Of a stretch of DNA of 64,000 bases, positions 33,807-41,900 are shown in pieces (position 1 is the stretch's first letter; each line of letters opens with the position of its first letter). The position numbers and the translations under genes are program-made. The stretch is from Huintestinicola sp050874005 (GTDB lineage: Bacteria > Bacillota > Clostridia > Oscillospirales > Ruminococcaceae). The DNA lies in assembly GCF_050874005.1 (NCBI RefSeq), contig NZ_JBNMJV010000002.1, forward strand, positions 85,478 to 149,477, given 5' to 3'. The notes under the pieces were generated by a model that was not told where the DNA came from, ran no database searches, and worked only from the letters and a program-made list of their open reading frames with translations.

Positions 33807-35009
33807 ATGGCTAATAAAAAAAATAAGAAGAGTTCGGCAGTTAACATAATCGAGGGCATTGTGATCGGTATTCTTATACTCCTTATCGCAGGAATGCTCT
33901 TTTTGTATTTTTCGTTCAGCGACAACGGTGCCGCTCCGAACATTTTCGGATACACTTTTTATCACACAAATGCAGTAAAGATGGAGCCTAAGATCCCTAA
34001 AAATACGGTGGTCATCGGTAAAACGGGCGATCTGGAAGATATCAAGGTGGGCAGCGTTGTGGTATGCAAGATCGGAGAGGATACAGTGCTTACCAGAGTC
34101 GTTCAGCTTGTAAGCGAAAACGGTCAGATGTCCTATGTTGTAAAATTCGACACCTCTCCTGCCAATGACACATTCAAGATACCTGCCGAAAATATTATTG
34201 CCAAAGCCACAAACCAGAGCAGCATTTTCGGTTCCATACTTAACTTTGCAACGTCTACGTTCGGAATTATGCTGGTCATCATTATCCCCAGCTTTATTAT
34301 AATCGTGTTCCAGGTCGTAAGGATAGTTAATGTGAAGCGCACCCAGGAGGAAGCGGTTTCCCTTGACGAGCTGGACGAGATAATGATAAACGATGATGAG
34401 GATGGTCACGATTTCTTTGAGGAGCCTGCTTCGTTCTCAACTCCCGAACCCGAACCGGAACCTGCACCGGTTCAGGAAAGATCTGTTCTCAGCGTCGATA
34501 AGAACGGCAAAGCCGGTCTTACTGCTGTCCGTGAAGAAGGAACGCCCTTGTTCACCTATGACGGGTTTGCAGGCAATAAAAACAAACGCACCGAAGCAAA
34601 GCAGGGCAGCTCTGTGGTGAAGCCTGTTAAGGCTCCCCATAATGATAAATTTTTCTCCGAATATGTTTCCGAAGATGAAAAAGCTCCTCTTTATGAGAGC
34701 AAAACTGAACAGCTTGCGGCAGAAGAGGAGAAAAGCGTTGATTTTATGAGCAATGTCATTCCCAAAAACATTGCCGAAGCTGCCGCAAAGGCGGAGATAC
34801 CTGCCGAGGAAAATGCTCCCGAGCCTGTAAAGACCTATGAGCCTAAGGCTGTGAGAGAGGACAAGATTGTCAAGGAAGCAAACAATATTCCCGAACAGGC
34901 AGTCGTTCCCAAGGAAAAGCTTGCTCCCTCGAAAAAGAAGAACAACAGCAAGGCAATAAGCGAGCTTATGAGCATTATCGACGCAGAGGAGTCAAAGCTG
35001 AAAAAATGA
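33807..35009 (+). CDS. signal peptidase I-fold membrane protein, predicted catalytically inactive
   Basis: A 400-residue protein. A membrane helix (residues about 13-37) is followed by an S26/SipW-like extracytoplasmic domain, a second helix near 150-172 and a long acidic, Pro/Glu/Lys-rich cytoplasmic tail. Where active signal peptidases have the Ser of the S-M-x-P box, this one reads NAVKMEPKIP, with Lys in place of Ser. The ER-type His (in HRVV) reads TRVVQ. Both catalytic residues are therefore missing. ATG 33807 with GGCGGAGG before it is chosen over an upstream TTG. The end overlaps the next gene by four bases. Confidence 0.72.
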   Translation: MANKKNKKSSAVNIIEGIVIGILILLIAGMLFLYFSFSDNGAAPNIFGYTFYHTNAVKMEPKIPKNTVVIGKTGDLEDIKVGSVVVCKIGEDTVLTRVVQLVSENGQMSYVVKFDTSPANDTFKIPAENIIAKATNQSSIFGSILNFATSTFGIMLVIIIPSFIIIVFQVVRIVNVKRTQEEAVSLDELDEIMINDDEDGHDFFEEPASFSTPEPEPEPAPVQERSVLSVDKNGKAGLTAVREEGTPLFTYDGFAGNKNKRTEAKQGSSVVKPVKAPHNDKFFSEYVSEDEKAPLYESKTEQLAAEEEKSVDFMSNVIPKNIAEAAAKAEIPAEENAPEPVKTYEPKAVREDKIVKEANNIPEQAVVPKEKLAPSKKKNNSKAISELMSIIDAEESKLKK

Positions 35010-35455
35010 GTTATATGAAAATTGCTTTAGATGAAGGCTACAAGGGTATCAGAAACGGCGAGGGCGGTCCTTTCGGGTCTGTTATCGTCAAGGACGGAGA
35101 GGTAATCGGCAAGGGTCACAACAGAGTGCTTGCCGACCACGACCCCACTATGCACGGGGAAGTTGCGGCTATACGGAACGCCTGTCAGAATATCGGTTCG
35201 CACAGCTTAAAGGGCTGTATCCTCTACACAACGGCTTACCCTTGTCCTATGTGTATGAGTGCGGCGCTGTGGGCAGGGATCGACAGGATAATTTACGGCT
35301 GCACCGTTAAGGACACCGCAGATATCGGCTTTAATGACGATAATTTTTACGAGGCTATAAAGAGCGGCGAGGCTATTCCTCTTGAATGTGAGAACAGGGA
35401 CGAATGCCTTGAACTTTTCAGGGAATATGACGGGCTCAGAGCACAGCGATACTAA
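35006..35455 (+). CDS. nucleoside/guanine deaminase (GuaD-like)
   Basis: A 149-residue zinc deaminase of the cytidine/deoxycytidylate superfamily. The zinc and proton-shuttle motif reads MHGEVAAIRNAC (usually HAE) and the second site PCPMCMSA supplies two Cys ligands. Length, GGPFGSVIVKDGEVIGKGHN and the C-terminal EYDGLRAQRY resemble bacterial guanine deaminase; tRNA adenosine deaminase TadA is the alternative but usually has a different C-terminal tail. Its ATG overlaps the preceding gene's stop, so the two are cotranslated although their functions seem unrelated. Confidence 0.8.
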   Translation: MSYMKIALDEGYKGIRNGEGGPFGSVIVKDGEVIGKGHNRVLADHDPTMHGEVAAIRNACQNIGSHSLKGCILYTTAYPCPMCMSAALWAGIDRIIYGCTVKDTADIGFNDDNFYEAIKSGEAIPLECENRDECLELFREYDGLRAQRY

Positions 35456-35460
35456 AATTA

Positions 35461-35497
35461 AAATATCGGCAGATGTTTTTTTCTGCCGATATTTTTT
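35461..35497 (+). terminator. rho-independent terminator
   Basis: Perfect 13-bp stem AAATATCGGCAGA (35461-35473) with TCTGCCGATATTT (35482-35494), then a T-run. It can also serve the convergent HTH gene ending at 35530. Confidence 0.85.
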
Positions 35498-35529
35498 CTT
35501 CTTACGATATTTCATTTTGGGAAATGCTT

Positions 35530-36141
35530 TCACTTAGTCAGAACTTTTTTATGCCAATCCTTCTTTGAACACTTAGGGCACCTGAGAATACGGTCACTTC
35601 CCACGTGAATTGCAAATATTACTGCTTTTGTTGGTGGAACATATCTGTATTTGCAGTTCTGACATTCATAATATCCCGAGTCGTGCTCAAGTACAGCTGC
35701 ATAAAAAACGTCAACAAGCATTACTGCCCCGCCAAAATACATAAGGGCGATACTCACAATGCTGTTGTCTGATGCTATCAAAAAACCGCAGACTATCATA
35801 AAAAGCGATACAGCCACGCCTGACCAGATTATAAATGCTTCCGCTTTTTCAAGCTTTGTGTTCTTCTCCTTCTCGATTTTTACGATCTCATTCAGATTTT
35901 TTTCGGCTAATTCCTTATAATTTTCATTTGCAATTTTCTCACCTGTAAGAAGCTCGTTTACGCTTATTCCGAGAATATCACAAAGCTCAAGCATAATTGA
36001 AGCATCGGGCAGACTTCTTCCCGTTTCCCATTTAGAAACTGCCCTGTCGGTTATTCCTATTTTCTCGGCAAGAGCTGCCTGGGTAAGCCCCAGATCCTTT
36101 CTGCACTCTGCAATAAATTTTCCTGTTTTCTCCATATCCAT
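35530..36141 (-). CDS. XRE-family regulator with membrane helices and zinc ribbon
   Basis: A 203-residue protein. Residues about 8-62 form a Cro/C1-type helix-turn-helix (LTQAALAEKIGITDRAVSKWE). A charged linker helix and two transmembrane segments (about 108-128 and 130-150) follow. The C-terminus is a zinc ribbon with CQNC and CPKC. Such membrane-anchored XRE proteins are common in clostridia, and the ligand is unknown. It is monocistronic between two terminators. Confidence 0.82.
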   Translation of the reverse strand: MDMEKTGKFIAECRKDLGLTQAALAEKIGITDRAVSKWETGRSLPDASIMLELCDILGISVNELLTGEKIANENYKELAEKNLNEIVKIEKEKNTKLEKAEAFIIWSGVAVSLFMIVCGFLIASDNSIVSIALMYFGGAVMLVDVFYAAVLEHDSGYYECQNCKYRYVPPTKAVIFAIHVGSDRILRCPKCSKKDWHKKVLTK

Positions 36142-36232
36142 TTCATAGCACCCCTTTCTGATAATTATTATATAATAAAAGTGTTAAAAAGTAAACATAC
36201 TGTAGGTTGAGTTGGTTTAAAATGCAAGAAAA

Positions 36233-36262
36233 CCCCGTGAGAAACAATTGCTTCTCACGGGG
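36233..36262 (-). terminator. terminator of the GH130 gene
   Basis: Perfect 11-bp stem CCCCGTGAGAA/TTCTCACGGGG (36233-36243, 36252-36262); on the minus strand a TTTTCTT tail follows. Confidence 0.85.
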
Positions 36263-36288
36263 ATAACTCATTTTATGTTATGATCAGA

Positions 36289-37314
36289 TCAAACCTGGCT
36301 GTTGTTGTCAAGGAAATCCATAACATCGTCAACAGTTGTGAATGCGAGAGATGTGCAGGTATCTGCGCAGCCGTAATAGATACAAATTCTGCCTGTGTCA
36401 GCGTCAACAAGGTTAGCGCAGGGGAATGTTACTGCGTCTGTATCACCAACAAGCTCATAGTACTCCTGAGGGCTGAGGAGGTAGGAAGCACCTCTCTTGA
36501 GAACCTTCCATGGCTCGTCCTTGTCGAGGAGAGCTGCGGAGAAGCTGTAAACATAGCCGTTGCAGGAAGTAAGAACACCGTGGTAGAACATGAGCCAGCC
36601 TCTGTCTGTCTCGATAGGAATAGGACCTGCGCCCATCTTAGTGGACTCCCAGCCCTTGGAGGGACCCATTACGTGTCTGTGCTGACCCCAGAATGTAAGG
36701 TCGGGAGACTGGCTGATGAACATATCGCCGAAAGGAGTGTGACCGCTGTCGGAGGGACGGCTCATCATCATATACTTGCCGTTTATCTTTCTGGGGAACA
36801 TAACGCCGTTTCTGTTGAAAGGCAGGTAAGCGTTCTCAAGCTGTGTGAAGGTCTTGAAATCGTATGTATAAGCAATGCCGATAGTGGGCTTCCAGCCATA
36901 AGCGTTGCACCAGGTAACAACGTACTTGTCCTCGAGCTTGCAAACTCTGGGGTCGTAGCCGTACTGCCACTCAGCGACCTCGGGAATATCGCACTGGAAG
37001 TGGATGCGCTCCTCATTGATATCCCAGTTGATGCCGTCCTTGGAGAAGCCTGCGTGAAGCTCCATATTACGCTCTCTGTCGTCAACTCTGAAAACGCCTG
37101 CGAACTTGTAGTCGCCTGTCTCAAAAGGAACTACGGAGCTGTTAAAGATAGAGTTGGAAGGCTCTCTGTAGCCGTTAGCCTTCTTGACCATTATCTGGTC
37201 ACGCTTGATGATGGGGTTAGCGTTATAGCGCCAAACCACGTCCTTGCAGCCCTCGGGCTTGTCCATCCAGGGAATGTTGGGCATTGATACACCGTTTACA
37301 ACTTTTGTTTTCAT
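36289..37314 (-). CDS. GH130 family glycoside phosphorylase (mannoside phosphorylase-like)
   Basis: A 341-residue five-bladed beta-propeller phosphorylase of family GH130. YGYDPRVCKLEDKYV holds the candidate catalytic Asp. MFPRKINGKYMMMSRPSDSGHTPFGD and MGAGPIPIETDRGWLMFYHG supply phosphate-site Arg, His and Tyr residues. Family members phosphorolyse beta-mannosides such as mannosyl-glucose or mannooligosaccharides; the exact substrate is not readable here. The ATG at 37314 is chosen because the promoter's start point falls downstream of the longer in-frame start at 37419. The gene stands alone, and its codon choice resembles that of the highly expressed fumarate cluster. Confidence 0.85.
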   Translation of the reverse strand: MKTKVVNGVSMPNIPWMDKPEGCKDVVWRYNANPIIKRDQIMVKKANGYREPSNSIFNSSVVPFETGDYKFAGVFRVDDRERNMELHAGFSKDGINWDINEERIHFQCDIPEVAEWQYGYDPRVCKLEDKYVVTWCNAYGWKPTIGIAYTYDFKTFTQLENAYLPFNRNGVMFPRKINGKYMMMSRPSDSGHTPFGDMFISQSPDLTFWGQHRHVMGPSKGWESTKMGAGPIPIETDRGWLMFYHGVLTSCNGYVYSFSAALLDKDEPWKVLKRGASYLLSPQEYYELVGDTDAVTFPCANLVDADTGRICIYYGCADTCTSLAFTTVDDVMDFLDNNSQV

Positions 37315-37390
37315 AGGGTAAAACCGCCTTTCATTATAATAAAGATAAAATGGTTCAACACACGTTTTATCTGTGCTGTTCACTATATTT

Positions 37391-37419
37391 ACTATACCAA
37401 AAATTTCTCCGTTTGTCAA
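37391..37419 (-). promoter_or_regulatory. promoter of the GH130 gene
   Basis: Minus strand: TTGACA (37419-37414), 17-bp spacer, TATAGT (37396-37391), about 75 bp before the chosen start. The rest of the gap to 37695 is AT-rich and I see no gene or operator in it. Confidence 0.75.
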
Positions 37420-37694
37420 TGATGTTAGTTTTGCTATTTAATGCAGTTTAATTTTGTTAACTTTGTACAATTAGCACTATTTATGACGAAACCCAAGTGC
37501 CATTTGCCTATTTACAGCCCTTTTTAAACGTTATCGAAGCTTATTTTTAACTGTCTGTAAGTCTGGCAATAAGAAATCGCTCATACAAATTTGTTATAAA
37601 TGCACAAAATATCAAATAATTATTTTACGCAAACTTTTTATTTATTTTAAATTTAACTTAATTTAATCAAGCTGAAATTAAATTTAATCGGAAT

Positions 37695-37726
37695 AAAAAA
37701 GGTCTGCGCCGTTATGACGCAGACCT
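37695..37726 (-). terminator. terminator of the DivIVA-like gene
   Basis: Nine-bp stem AGGTCTGCG/CGCAGACCT (37700-37708, 37718-37726); on the minus strand a run of T follows (AAAAAA at 37695-37700 on plus). Confidence 0.85.
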
Positions 37727-37740
37727 GTGAATTTACTTTA

Positions 37741-39003
37741 TCAGCCCATATTGGAAAGCTTGATAGACTTGGGATCAACGTTTCCGTCATAGCCGTCGTT
37801 CAGGGGTGTGCCCTTGTTATGCTTGGAAGCGTCAGCCTCGATAGCCTTAGCCATTGCTTCGATCTCGCTGAGGTCAAAGCCGAAGTTGTTATTGAGCTTG
37901 GGAGTAGGCTTGGGAGCAGTTGAAGATGCGGATGCAGGCTTTGCTGCTGCAGGTGTAGGTGTAGGAGCAGATGCAGGCTTTGCTGCCGCAGGTGCGGGAG
38001 AAGGTGCAGGCTTTGCTGCTGCAGGTGCGGGAGAAGGTGCAGGCTTTGCTGCTGCAGGTGCAGGAGCAGGTGCGGGCTTTGCTGCCGCAGGTGCGGGTGC
38101 AGGTGCAGGCTTTGCTGCCGCAGGTGCAGGTGTAGGAGCAGATGCAGCCATCTTTACGCCTTTAGGAGGAGTAAACTCGGGAATACCGTCCTTCTTGAGA
38201 GTATCCTGGGTATTTGTAAGGAGACCTGCTGTCTCTGTGATCTTTGCAATGCTTTCGGTAAGGCTCTGCTTGGAGATATTTTCCAGCATTTCCTTGATGG
38301 AATTTACCTGACCCTCGATCTCGGTGATCTCTGCAAGAACTACTGCCTTCATATTATCGGCAGCACGTCTCATTTCGGAGGTCTTGCCCTCGGCGTCGCT
38401 CATCATCTTGGAGGACTTATCCTCAGCATCGGTGAGTATCTTGTTAGCCTTTTCGTCTGCAGTCTTAACGATGGTGGAAGCCTTGCTGTTAGCGTCGTCA
38501 ACGACCTGATTAGCAAGCTTCTTTGCGTCCTCGTCCATCTTTCTCGCATTTTCCTTGGCGGTGGTAACGATAGTGGTAGCGGTTCTCTGAGCTTCCATAA
38601 ATACGTTTGTGAGGTCCATTGCGCTGCTCTCTGCGGGAGAAGCTGCAGCAGCTGCGTTCTTTGCCTCGATAAGCTCATTTTCCATATCGCTGATCTTCTT
38701 CTTCAGATCTGCGATCTCCTTGTCCTTCTCGGCTGCCTCTGCCTCGGCGTTGGAGAGCTGGTTCTTGAGGGACTCATTGCTTGTCTGGAGCTCGGTGATC
38801 TTAGCCTTGTCGGACTCAAGAAGCTTTTCATACTTCTCCTTGTCCTCCATATTTCCGCCGCTGTTCTCGAGGAGGGCTTTCTTTTCCTCAAGCTCGTTCT
38901 CAAGCGTATATATCTTAGTATTGAGCTGATCTACGTATGCAAGTACATCCTTCTTGTCAAATCCGCCGAAATTGACCGTTTTAAGGAATCCGTTTTCTGC
39001 CAT
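37741..39003 (-). CDS. DivIVA-like coiled-coil protein with Ala/Pro/Lys tandem repeats
   Basis: A 420-residue cytoplasmic protein. The N-terminus (FGGFDKKDVLAYVDQLNTKI) resembles DivIVA/GpsB membrane-binding domains. Long coiled coils follow (residues about 30-110 and 140-265). Residues about 285-360 are a low-complexity linker of about six units of PAPAAAKPAPA type, encoded by near-identical 33-bp DNA repeats. A short conserved tail ends in KSIKLSNMG. A role in cell pole or division-site organisation is inferred from the N-terminal domain only. Monocistronic, with its own promoter and terminator. Confidence 0.75.
   Translation of the reverse strand: MAENGFLKTVNFGGFDKKDVLAYVDQLNTKIYTLENELEEKKALLENSGGNMEDKEKYEKLLESDKAKITELQTSNESLKNQLSNAEAEAAEKDKEIADLKKKISDMENELIEAKNAAAAASPAESSAMDLTNVFMEAQRTATTIVTTAKENARKMDEDAKKLANQVVDDANSKASTIVKTADEKANKILTDAEDKSSKMMSDAEGKTSEMRRAADNMKAVVLAEITEIEGQVNSIKEMLENISKQSLTESIAKITETAGLLTNTQDTLKKDGIPEFTPPKGVKMAASAPTPAPAAAKPAPAPAPAAAKPAPAPAPAAAKPAPSPAPAAAKPAPSPAPAAAKPASAPTPTPAAAKPASASSTAPKPTPKLNNNFGFDLSEIEAMAKAIEADASKHNKGTPLNDGYDGNVDPKSIKLSNMG
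37926..38150. repeat. 33-bp tandem repeats encoding an Ala-Pro-Lys linker
   Basis: About six copies of a unit close to GCAGGCTTTGCTGCTGCAGG plus 13 variable bases, inside the DivIVA-like gene. All units keep the reading frame, so copy number can change without a frameshift. Confidence 0.85.
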
Positions 39004-39447
39004 GGTATGATACCTCCAAAAAATAAACTTAGCAGACGCAGAAGCTTTACAGCGAATATGTATGGTCTGCTGTTACTATATTTCTATTATAACACATTGT
39101 TCAAAATACAGCAACCAATTTCCGAAAAAAAATATGCATAAACTTGTCGTCATTTTTTTGGGCAGGAATTACAATTATATATCCCTATATTTTGATATGA
39201 CGTACAATATACACAAATTTAGACATTCATATGTACAATTATTTTTCAAATACTATATATGTCCTTTTTGGGATACCGGCACATAACGTCCGCTGTTTGG
39301 TCATATTGTTCTGAAAAACCGTATGATCTATTATTTTTTATGTAAATACTCCCCATATCAGCGCTTCAGGTACGCATGATCAGAGGAGTTTTTTTGTTCA
39401 AATCCTGCTATTACAAATTTCCGGCAGAATTTCACATTACTAAAATC
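39004..39447. other. 444-bp intergenic region with one recognisable promoter
   Basis: The promoter of the DivIVA-like gene occupies 39086-39114. The rest is AT-rich. A weak hairpin with ACTCC/GGAGT ends and a T-run (39348-39396) could end a short plus-strand transcript, but no promoter for one is clear. No coding sequence is supported. Confidence 0.4.
39086..39114 (-). promoter_or_regulatory. promoter of the DivIVA-like gene
   Basis: Minus strand: TTGCTG (39114-39109), 17-bp spacer, TATAAT (39091-39086), about 83 bp before the start codon. Confidence 0.6.
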
Positions 39448-39891
39448 TCAGCTTTTGAACCTGTTCAGCTCGGAAACAAGCTTCTGCTCTGCAGCGATCA
39501 GCTCATTTGTGAGCCGCTTGCTTTTCTCGTCGGCATAGCGGTATTTGTCCAGGTACTTGTTAAGAGAACCGATACCCTTCTCACAGCCCTTTGTCACAAG
39601 CCTTGCGGCATCGGTATCGTCCCCTGTCTGCATTGTAAATTGCGTTTTGAGCGATGACATTGACTTAGCCATTGCAGCGGGCGACTTTCCCTTATCCTTT
39701 ATGCGGTTAAGCTGCCTTTCCGCCTCGGCTCTGAGTCGTATATGCTCCTGCCTGCTCTGCTTCAGTATATGCTCAAGCCTCGGATCGTCGGTCTGCGGTA
39801 TCACATCTTCAAGGGACGTGATGCCCATTTTTATCCCTGCGTCACATTCTCTCAGAAGCTTTGAGGTATCGTGTTCGTTTTCATAAGGCAT
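39448..39891 (-). CDS. helical protein of unknown function
   Basis: A 147-residue all-helical, charged protein, probably a four-helix bundle, which I do not recognise with certainty. Segments such as LLRECDAGIKMGITSLEDVIP, RLEHILKQSRQEHIRLRAEAE and KGCEKGIGSLNKYLDKY have the spacing of ferritin-like or DUF2383-like bundles, but no clear metal ligands are placed. It has no signal peptide. GGGGAGG precedes the ATG. It diverges from the duplicated protein gene at 40080. Confidence 0.65.
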   Translation of the reverse strand: MPYENEHDTSKLLRECDAGIKMGITSLEDVIPQTDDPRLEHILKQSRQEHIRLRAEAERQLNRIKDKGKSPAAMAKSMSSLKTQFTMQTGDDTDAARLVTKGCEKGIGSLNKYLDKYRYADEKSKRLTNELIAAEQKLVSELNRFKS

Positions 39892-39986
39892 ACTTTATTT
39901 CCTCCCCATTTATTTACGGTTATTTTACCCTTTCTTGATTTAAATAATTATCACAAAAGGTCATTAAAGAAATTTGCCAAAAACTA

Positions 39987-40015
39987 TTGCACATTTTTGA
40001 AATATATGGTATAAT
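39987..40015 (+). promoter_or_regulatory. promoter of the 40080-41387 gene pair
   Basis: TTGCAC (39987-39992), 17-bp spacer, TATAAT (40010-40015), about 65 bp before the first ATG. Confidence 0.7.
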
Positions 40016-40079
40016 TTACATAAATCATAATATCACAGACGAAATTTCCTGCAAAATAAATATAAAAGGAAGATGAATA

Positions 40080-40706
40080 ATGCTTTTTTTCGGAACTAAA
40101 AAAAATGATACCGCCTCTGTAAGCCCCTCTCCCGCTCCCGGACTCAATCAGCCTGTAAGCGCCGACGATTTTTTCAAGGATATGGGCAGAAAGCCGAAAA
40201 AGCGTGAGACGGATGTAAATATAGACTGTCCCGAGATCGTGGGTCTGAGAGAAGAGCCTCTCCCTCCTCCGGGCAGCTCAATTAAAAATATAGCCGAGAT
40301 GAGCACCGACGGACTTGCCGACAAATCAGGCTTTGACGACAGCTTTATTCACGGAAATATCGTTACCGTAAACACAGATGTTATTGATGTTGATGACGCT
40401 CTCGCAAGGGAAAAGGCGGAAAAGGCACGCCTTAAAGAAGAAAAACTCCTTGCCTCTCAGAACCCCGATGATTTCTTCAAAGACATCGACAAGAGGCGAA
40501 ACAGAGTTAAGTCGGATATTGCCGTTCCCGAGGTAACGGGGCTGCGAGAGGCTCCCCTGCCGCCTCCCGACAGCGCAATAAGAAATATTGCCGATGTAAG
40601 CACCGACGGGCTTATTGACAAGACGGGAATAGTCACCGAGGGACTTGGAAATATTTCCGAGATAGACATCGGCGCAATTGATACGAGCGTTCTCAGACCC
40701 GAATAA
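40080..40706 (+). CDS. internally duplicated protein of unknown function
   Basis: A 208-residue soluble, mostly disordered-looking protein. It contains two copies of a 55-residue unit (residues about 29-84 and 129-183). Each starts DDFFKD, passes a basic patch and PE-x2-GLRE-x-PLPPP, and ends NIA-x2-STDGL-x-DK. A charged helix (residues 105-126) joins them. I know no family with this pattern. AAAGGAAG precedes the ATG. It shares a promoter with the DinB-like gene, whose ribosome site overlaps its stop codon. Confidence 0.7.
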   Translation: MLFFGTKKNDTASVSPSPAPGLNQPVSADDFFKDMGRKPKKRETDVNIDCPEIVGLREEPLPPPGSSIKNIAEMSTDGLADKSGFDDSFIHGNIVTVNTDVIDVDDALAREKAEKARLKEEKLLASQNPDDFFKDIDKRRNRVKSDIAVPEVTGLREAPLPPPDSAIRNIADVSTDGLIDKTGIVTEGLGNISEIDIGAIDTSVLRPE

Positions 40707-40715
40707 GGAGCCGCA

Positions 40716-41387
40716 ATGAATAAGGAATGGTCCGAGTTTAACAAAACTATGCAGGGGCAGCTAAAAAAGCGTGAGACATTTTCTCAGGGCATTGAAACGC
40801 TTCTTACGCTCAGAAGCGAGCTGAAAAAGGAAATTTTCCGTTTTAAGGACGAGCTTTCCGGCGTGGAATTCTGCGCCGCTCCTTTTATAAACGCCGACGG
40901 ATATCACAGCAAGACTATCGCATATTCCCTGTGGCACATTTTCCGAATTGAGGATATCACAGCCCACACTCTTATTGCAGGAGACGAGCAGGTGTTTTTT
41001 AAGCAGGATTTCCAAAAGAGGATAAATTCTCCTATCATAACAACGGGCAACGAGCTTATTAAAGAGGAAATAGTCCGATTTTCCGAGGCTCTGGATATTG
41101 ATGAGCTGTATGCTTACATATCCGAGGTGGACAAATCAACATCAAAGCTTCTGAGCTCTCTGTCCTTTGATGATCTAAAGAAAAAGGTCACAGATGAAAG
41201 AAGAACTGCACTCGAAAATCTGAACGTAGTCAGCAGCTCGGAAAATGCCCTGTGGCTCATTGATTACTGGTGCGGCAAGGACATCTGCGGACTTATTAAA
41301 ATGCCTCTGTCAAGGCACTGGATAATGCACATTGAAGCCTGTCTCAGAATTGAGGATAGGCTCAGAAAGCTGTGGCTCAAAGGCTGA
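40716..41387 (+). CDS. DinB-like four-helix protein
   Basis: A 223-residue protein resembling the DinB/YfiT superfamily of metal-binding four-helix bundles. Candidate metal His occur in IAYSLWHIFRIEDITAH and in PLSRHWIMHIEACLRI near the C-terminus. Several members are thiol-dependent S-transferases, but function here is unknown. It starts nine bases after the preceding gene behind AAGGAG and ends before a good terminator. Confidence 0.65.
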   Translation: MNKEWSEFNKTMQGQLKKRETFSQGIETLLTLRSELKKEIFRFKDELSGVEFCAAPFINADGYHSKTIAYSLWHIFRIEDITAHTLIAGDEQVFFKQDFQKRINSPIITTGNELIKEEIVRFSEALDIDELYAYISEVDKSTSKLLSSLSFDDLKKKVTDERRTALENLNVVSSSENALWLIDYWCGKDICGLIKMPLSRHWIMHIEACLRIEDRLRKLWLKG

Positions 41388-41403
41388 TAATATTATATTT
41401 CAG

Positions 41404-41441
41404 ATCTGCGTTATGCTTTTACGGCATAATGCAGATTTTTT
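41404..41441 (+). terminator. terminator after the DinB-like gene
   Basis: Stem ATCTGCGTTATGC (41404-41416) with GCATAATGCAGAT (41424-41436), one mismatch, followed by a T-run. Confidence 0.85.
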
Positions 41442-41451
41442 ATTTTCACCC

Positions 41452-41480
41452 TTGACATTTTTGGTCTATTGTGATAGACT
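41452..41480 (+). promoter_or_regulatory. promoter of the blaI-like/M56 operon
   Basis: TTGACA (41452-41457), 17-bp spacer, TAGACT (41475-41480). Operator 1 covers the spacer and the -10 box. Confidence 0.75.
41464..41479. promoter_or_regulatory. repressor operator O1
   Basis: Palindrome GTCTATtgtgATAGAC overlapping the -10 region. It has the same half-sites and the same four-base spacing as O2, 33 bp away centre to centre. Confidence 0.75.
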
Positions 41481-41495
41481 ATGTATAAGCATCAA

Positions 41496-41513
41496 GGTCT
41501 ATAGATATAGACC
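41496..41513. promoter_or_regulatory. repressor operator O2
   Basis: Palindrome GGTCTATAGATATAGACC, with core GTCTAT-N4-ATAGAC identical in plan to O1. It lies at the expected transcription start region, 30 bp before the repressor gene. Confidence 0.75.
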
Positions 41514-41542
41514 GGCAAAATAAAAGAAGGGCGGTCACACAA

Positions 41543-41896
41543 ATGAACATATCCGACAGCGAGCAGAGATTGCTTGAAATAATCTGGGACAACGAGCCTG
41601 TCAAATCGGGAAAGCTTGTAAGCCTTGCCTTTGAAAAGCTTGGCTGGAAAAAATCCACCGTTTACACCGTTATAAAAAAGCTTACTGACAAGCAGGCGAT
41701 AAAAAACGAGAATGCGGTCATAACCTCCCTGCGCCCTCGGGGAGAGGTTATCGGTGAGAGGTCGGAGAGCCTTGTAAACAAGGTATGCGGCGGCTCTCTG
41801 CCTATGTTTCTAACCGCTTTCCTCAGCCGTGAAAAGCTCACAAAGGAAGAAGCCGAGGAGCTTAAAAAACTTATTGACGAACATACAGAGGAGTGA
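41543..41896 (+). CDS. BlaI/MecI/CopY-family transcriptional repressor
   Basis: A 117-residue winged-helix repressor. The start ISDSEQRLLEIIWDNEPVKSGKL and the recognition helix GWKKSTVYTVIKKLTDK are typical of BlaI/MecI. The C-terminal dimerisation helices (FLTAFLSREKLTKEEAEELKKLIDEH) contain the region cleaved in BlaI by its receptor pathway. It precedes an M56 receptor gene, and two palindromic operators overlap its promoter, so autoregulation is expected. No beta-lactamase gene is nearby. Confidence 0.9.
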   Translation: MNISDSEQRLLEIIWDNEPVKSGKLVSLAFEKLGWKKSTVYTVIKKLTDKQAIKNENAVITSLRPRGEVIGERSESLVNKVCGGSLPMFLTAFLSREKLTKEEAEELKKLIDEHTEE

Positions 41897-41900
41897 TGAT

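Noticed and set aside
37315..37419. Longer N-terminus for the GH130 protein starting at 37419
   Set aside because: A TTGACA-17-TATAGT promoter covers 37391-37419, so that start would lie upstream of the transcript; the ATG at 37314 has a ribosome site and starts at the conserved domain.
37926..38150. Regular repeats considered as a CRISPR array
   Set aside because: The units are contiguous 33-bp repeats without unique spacers and stay in frame inside a coding sequence; no cas genes are present anywhere in the window.
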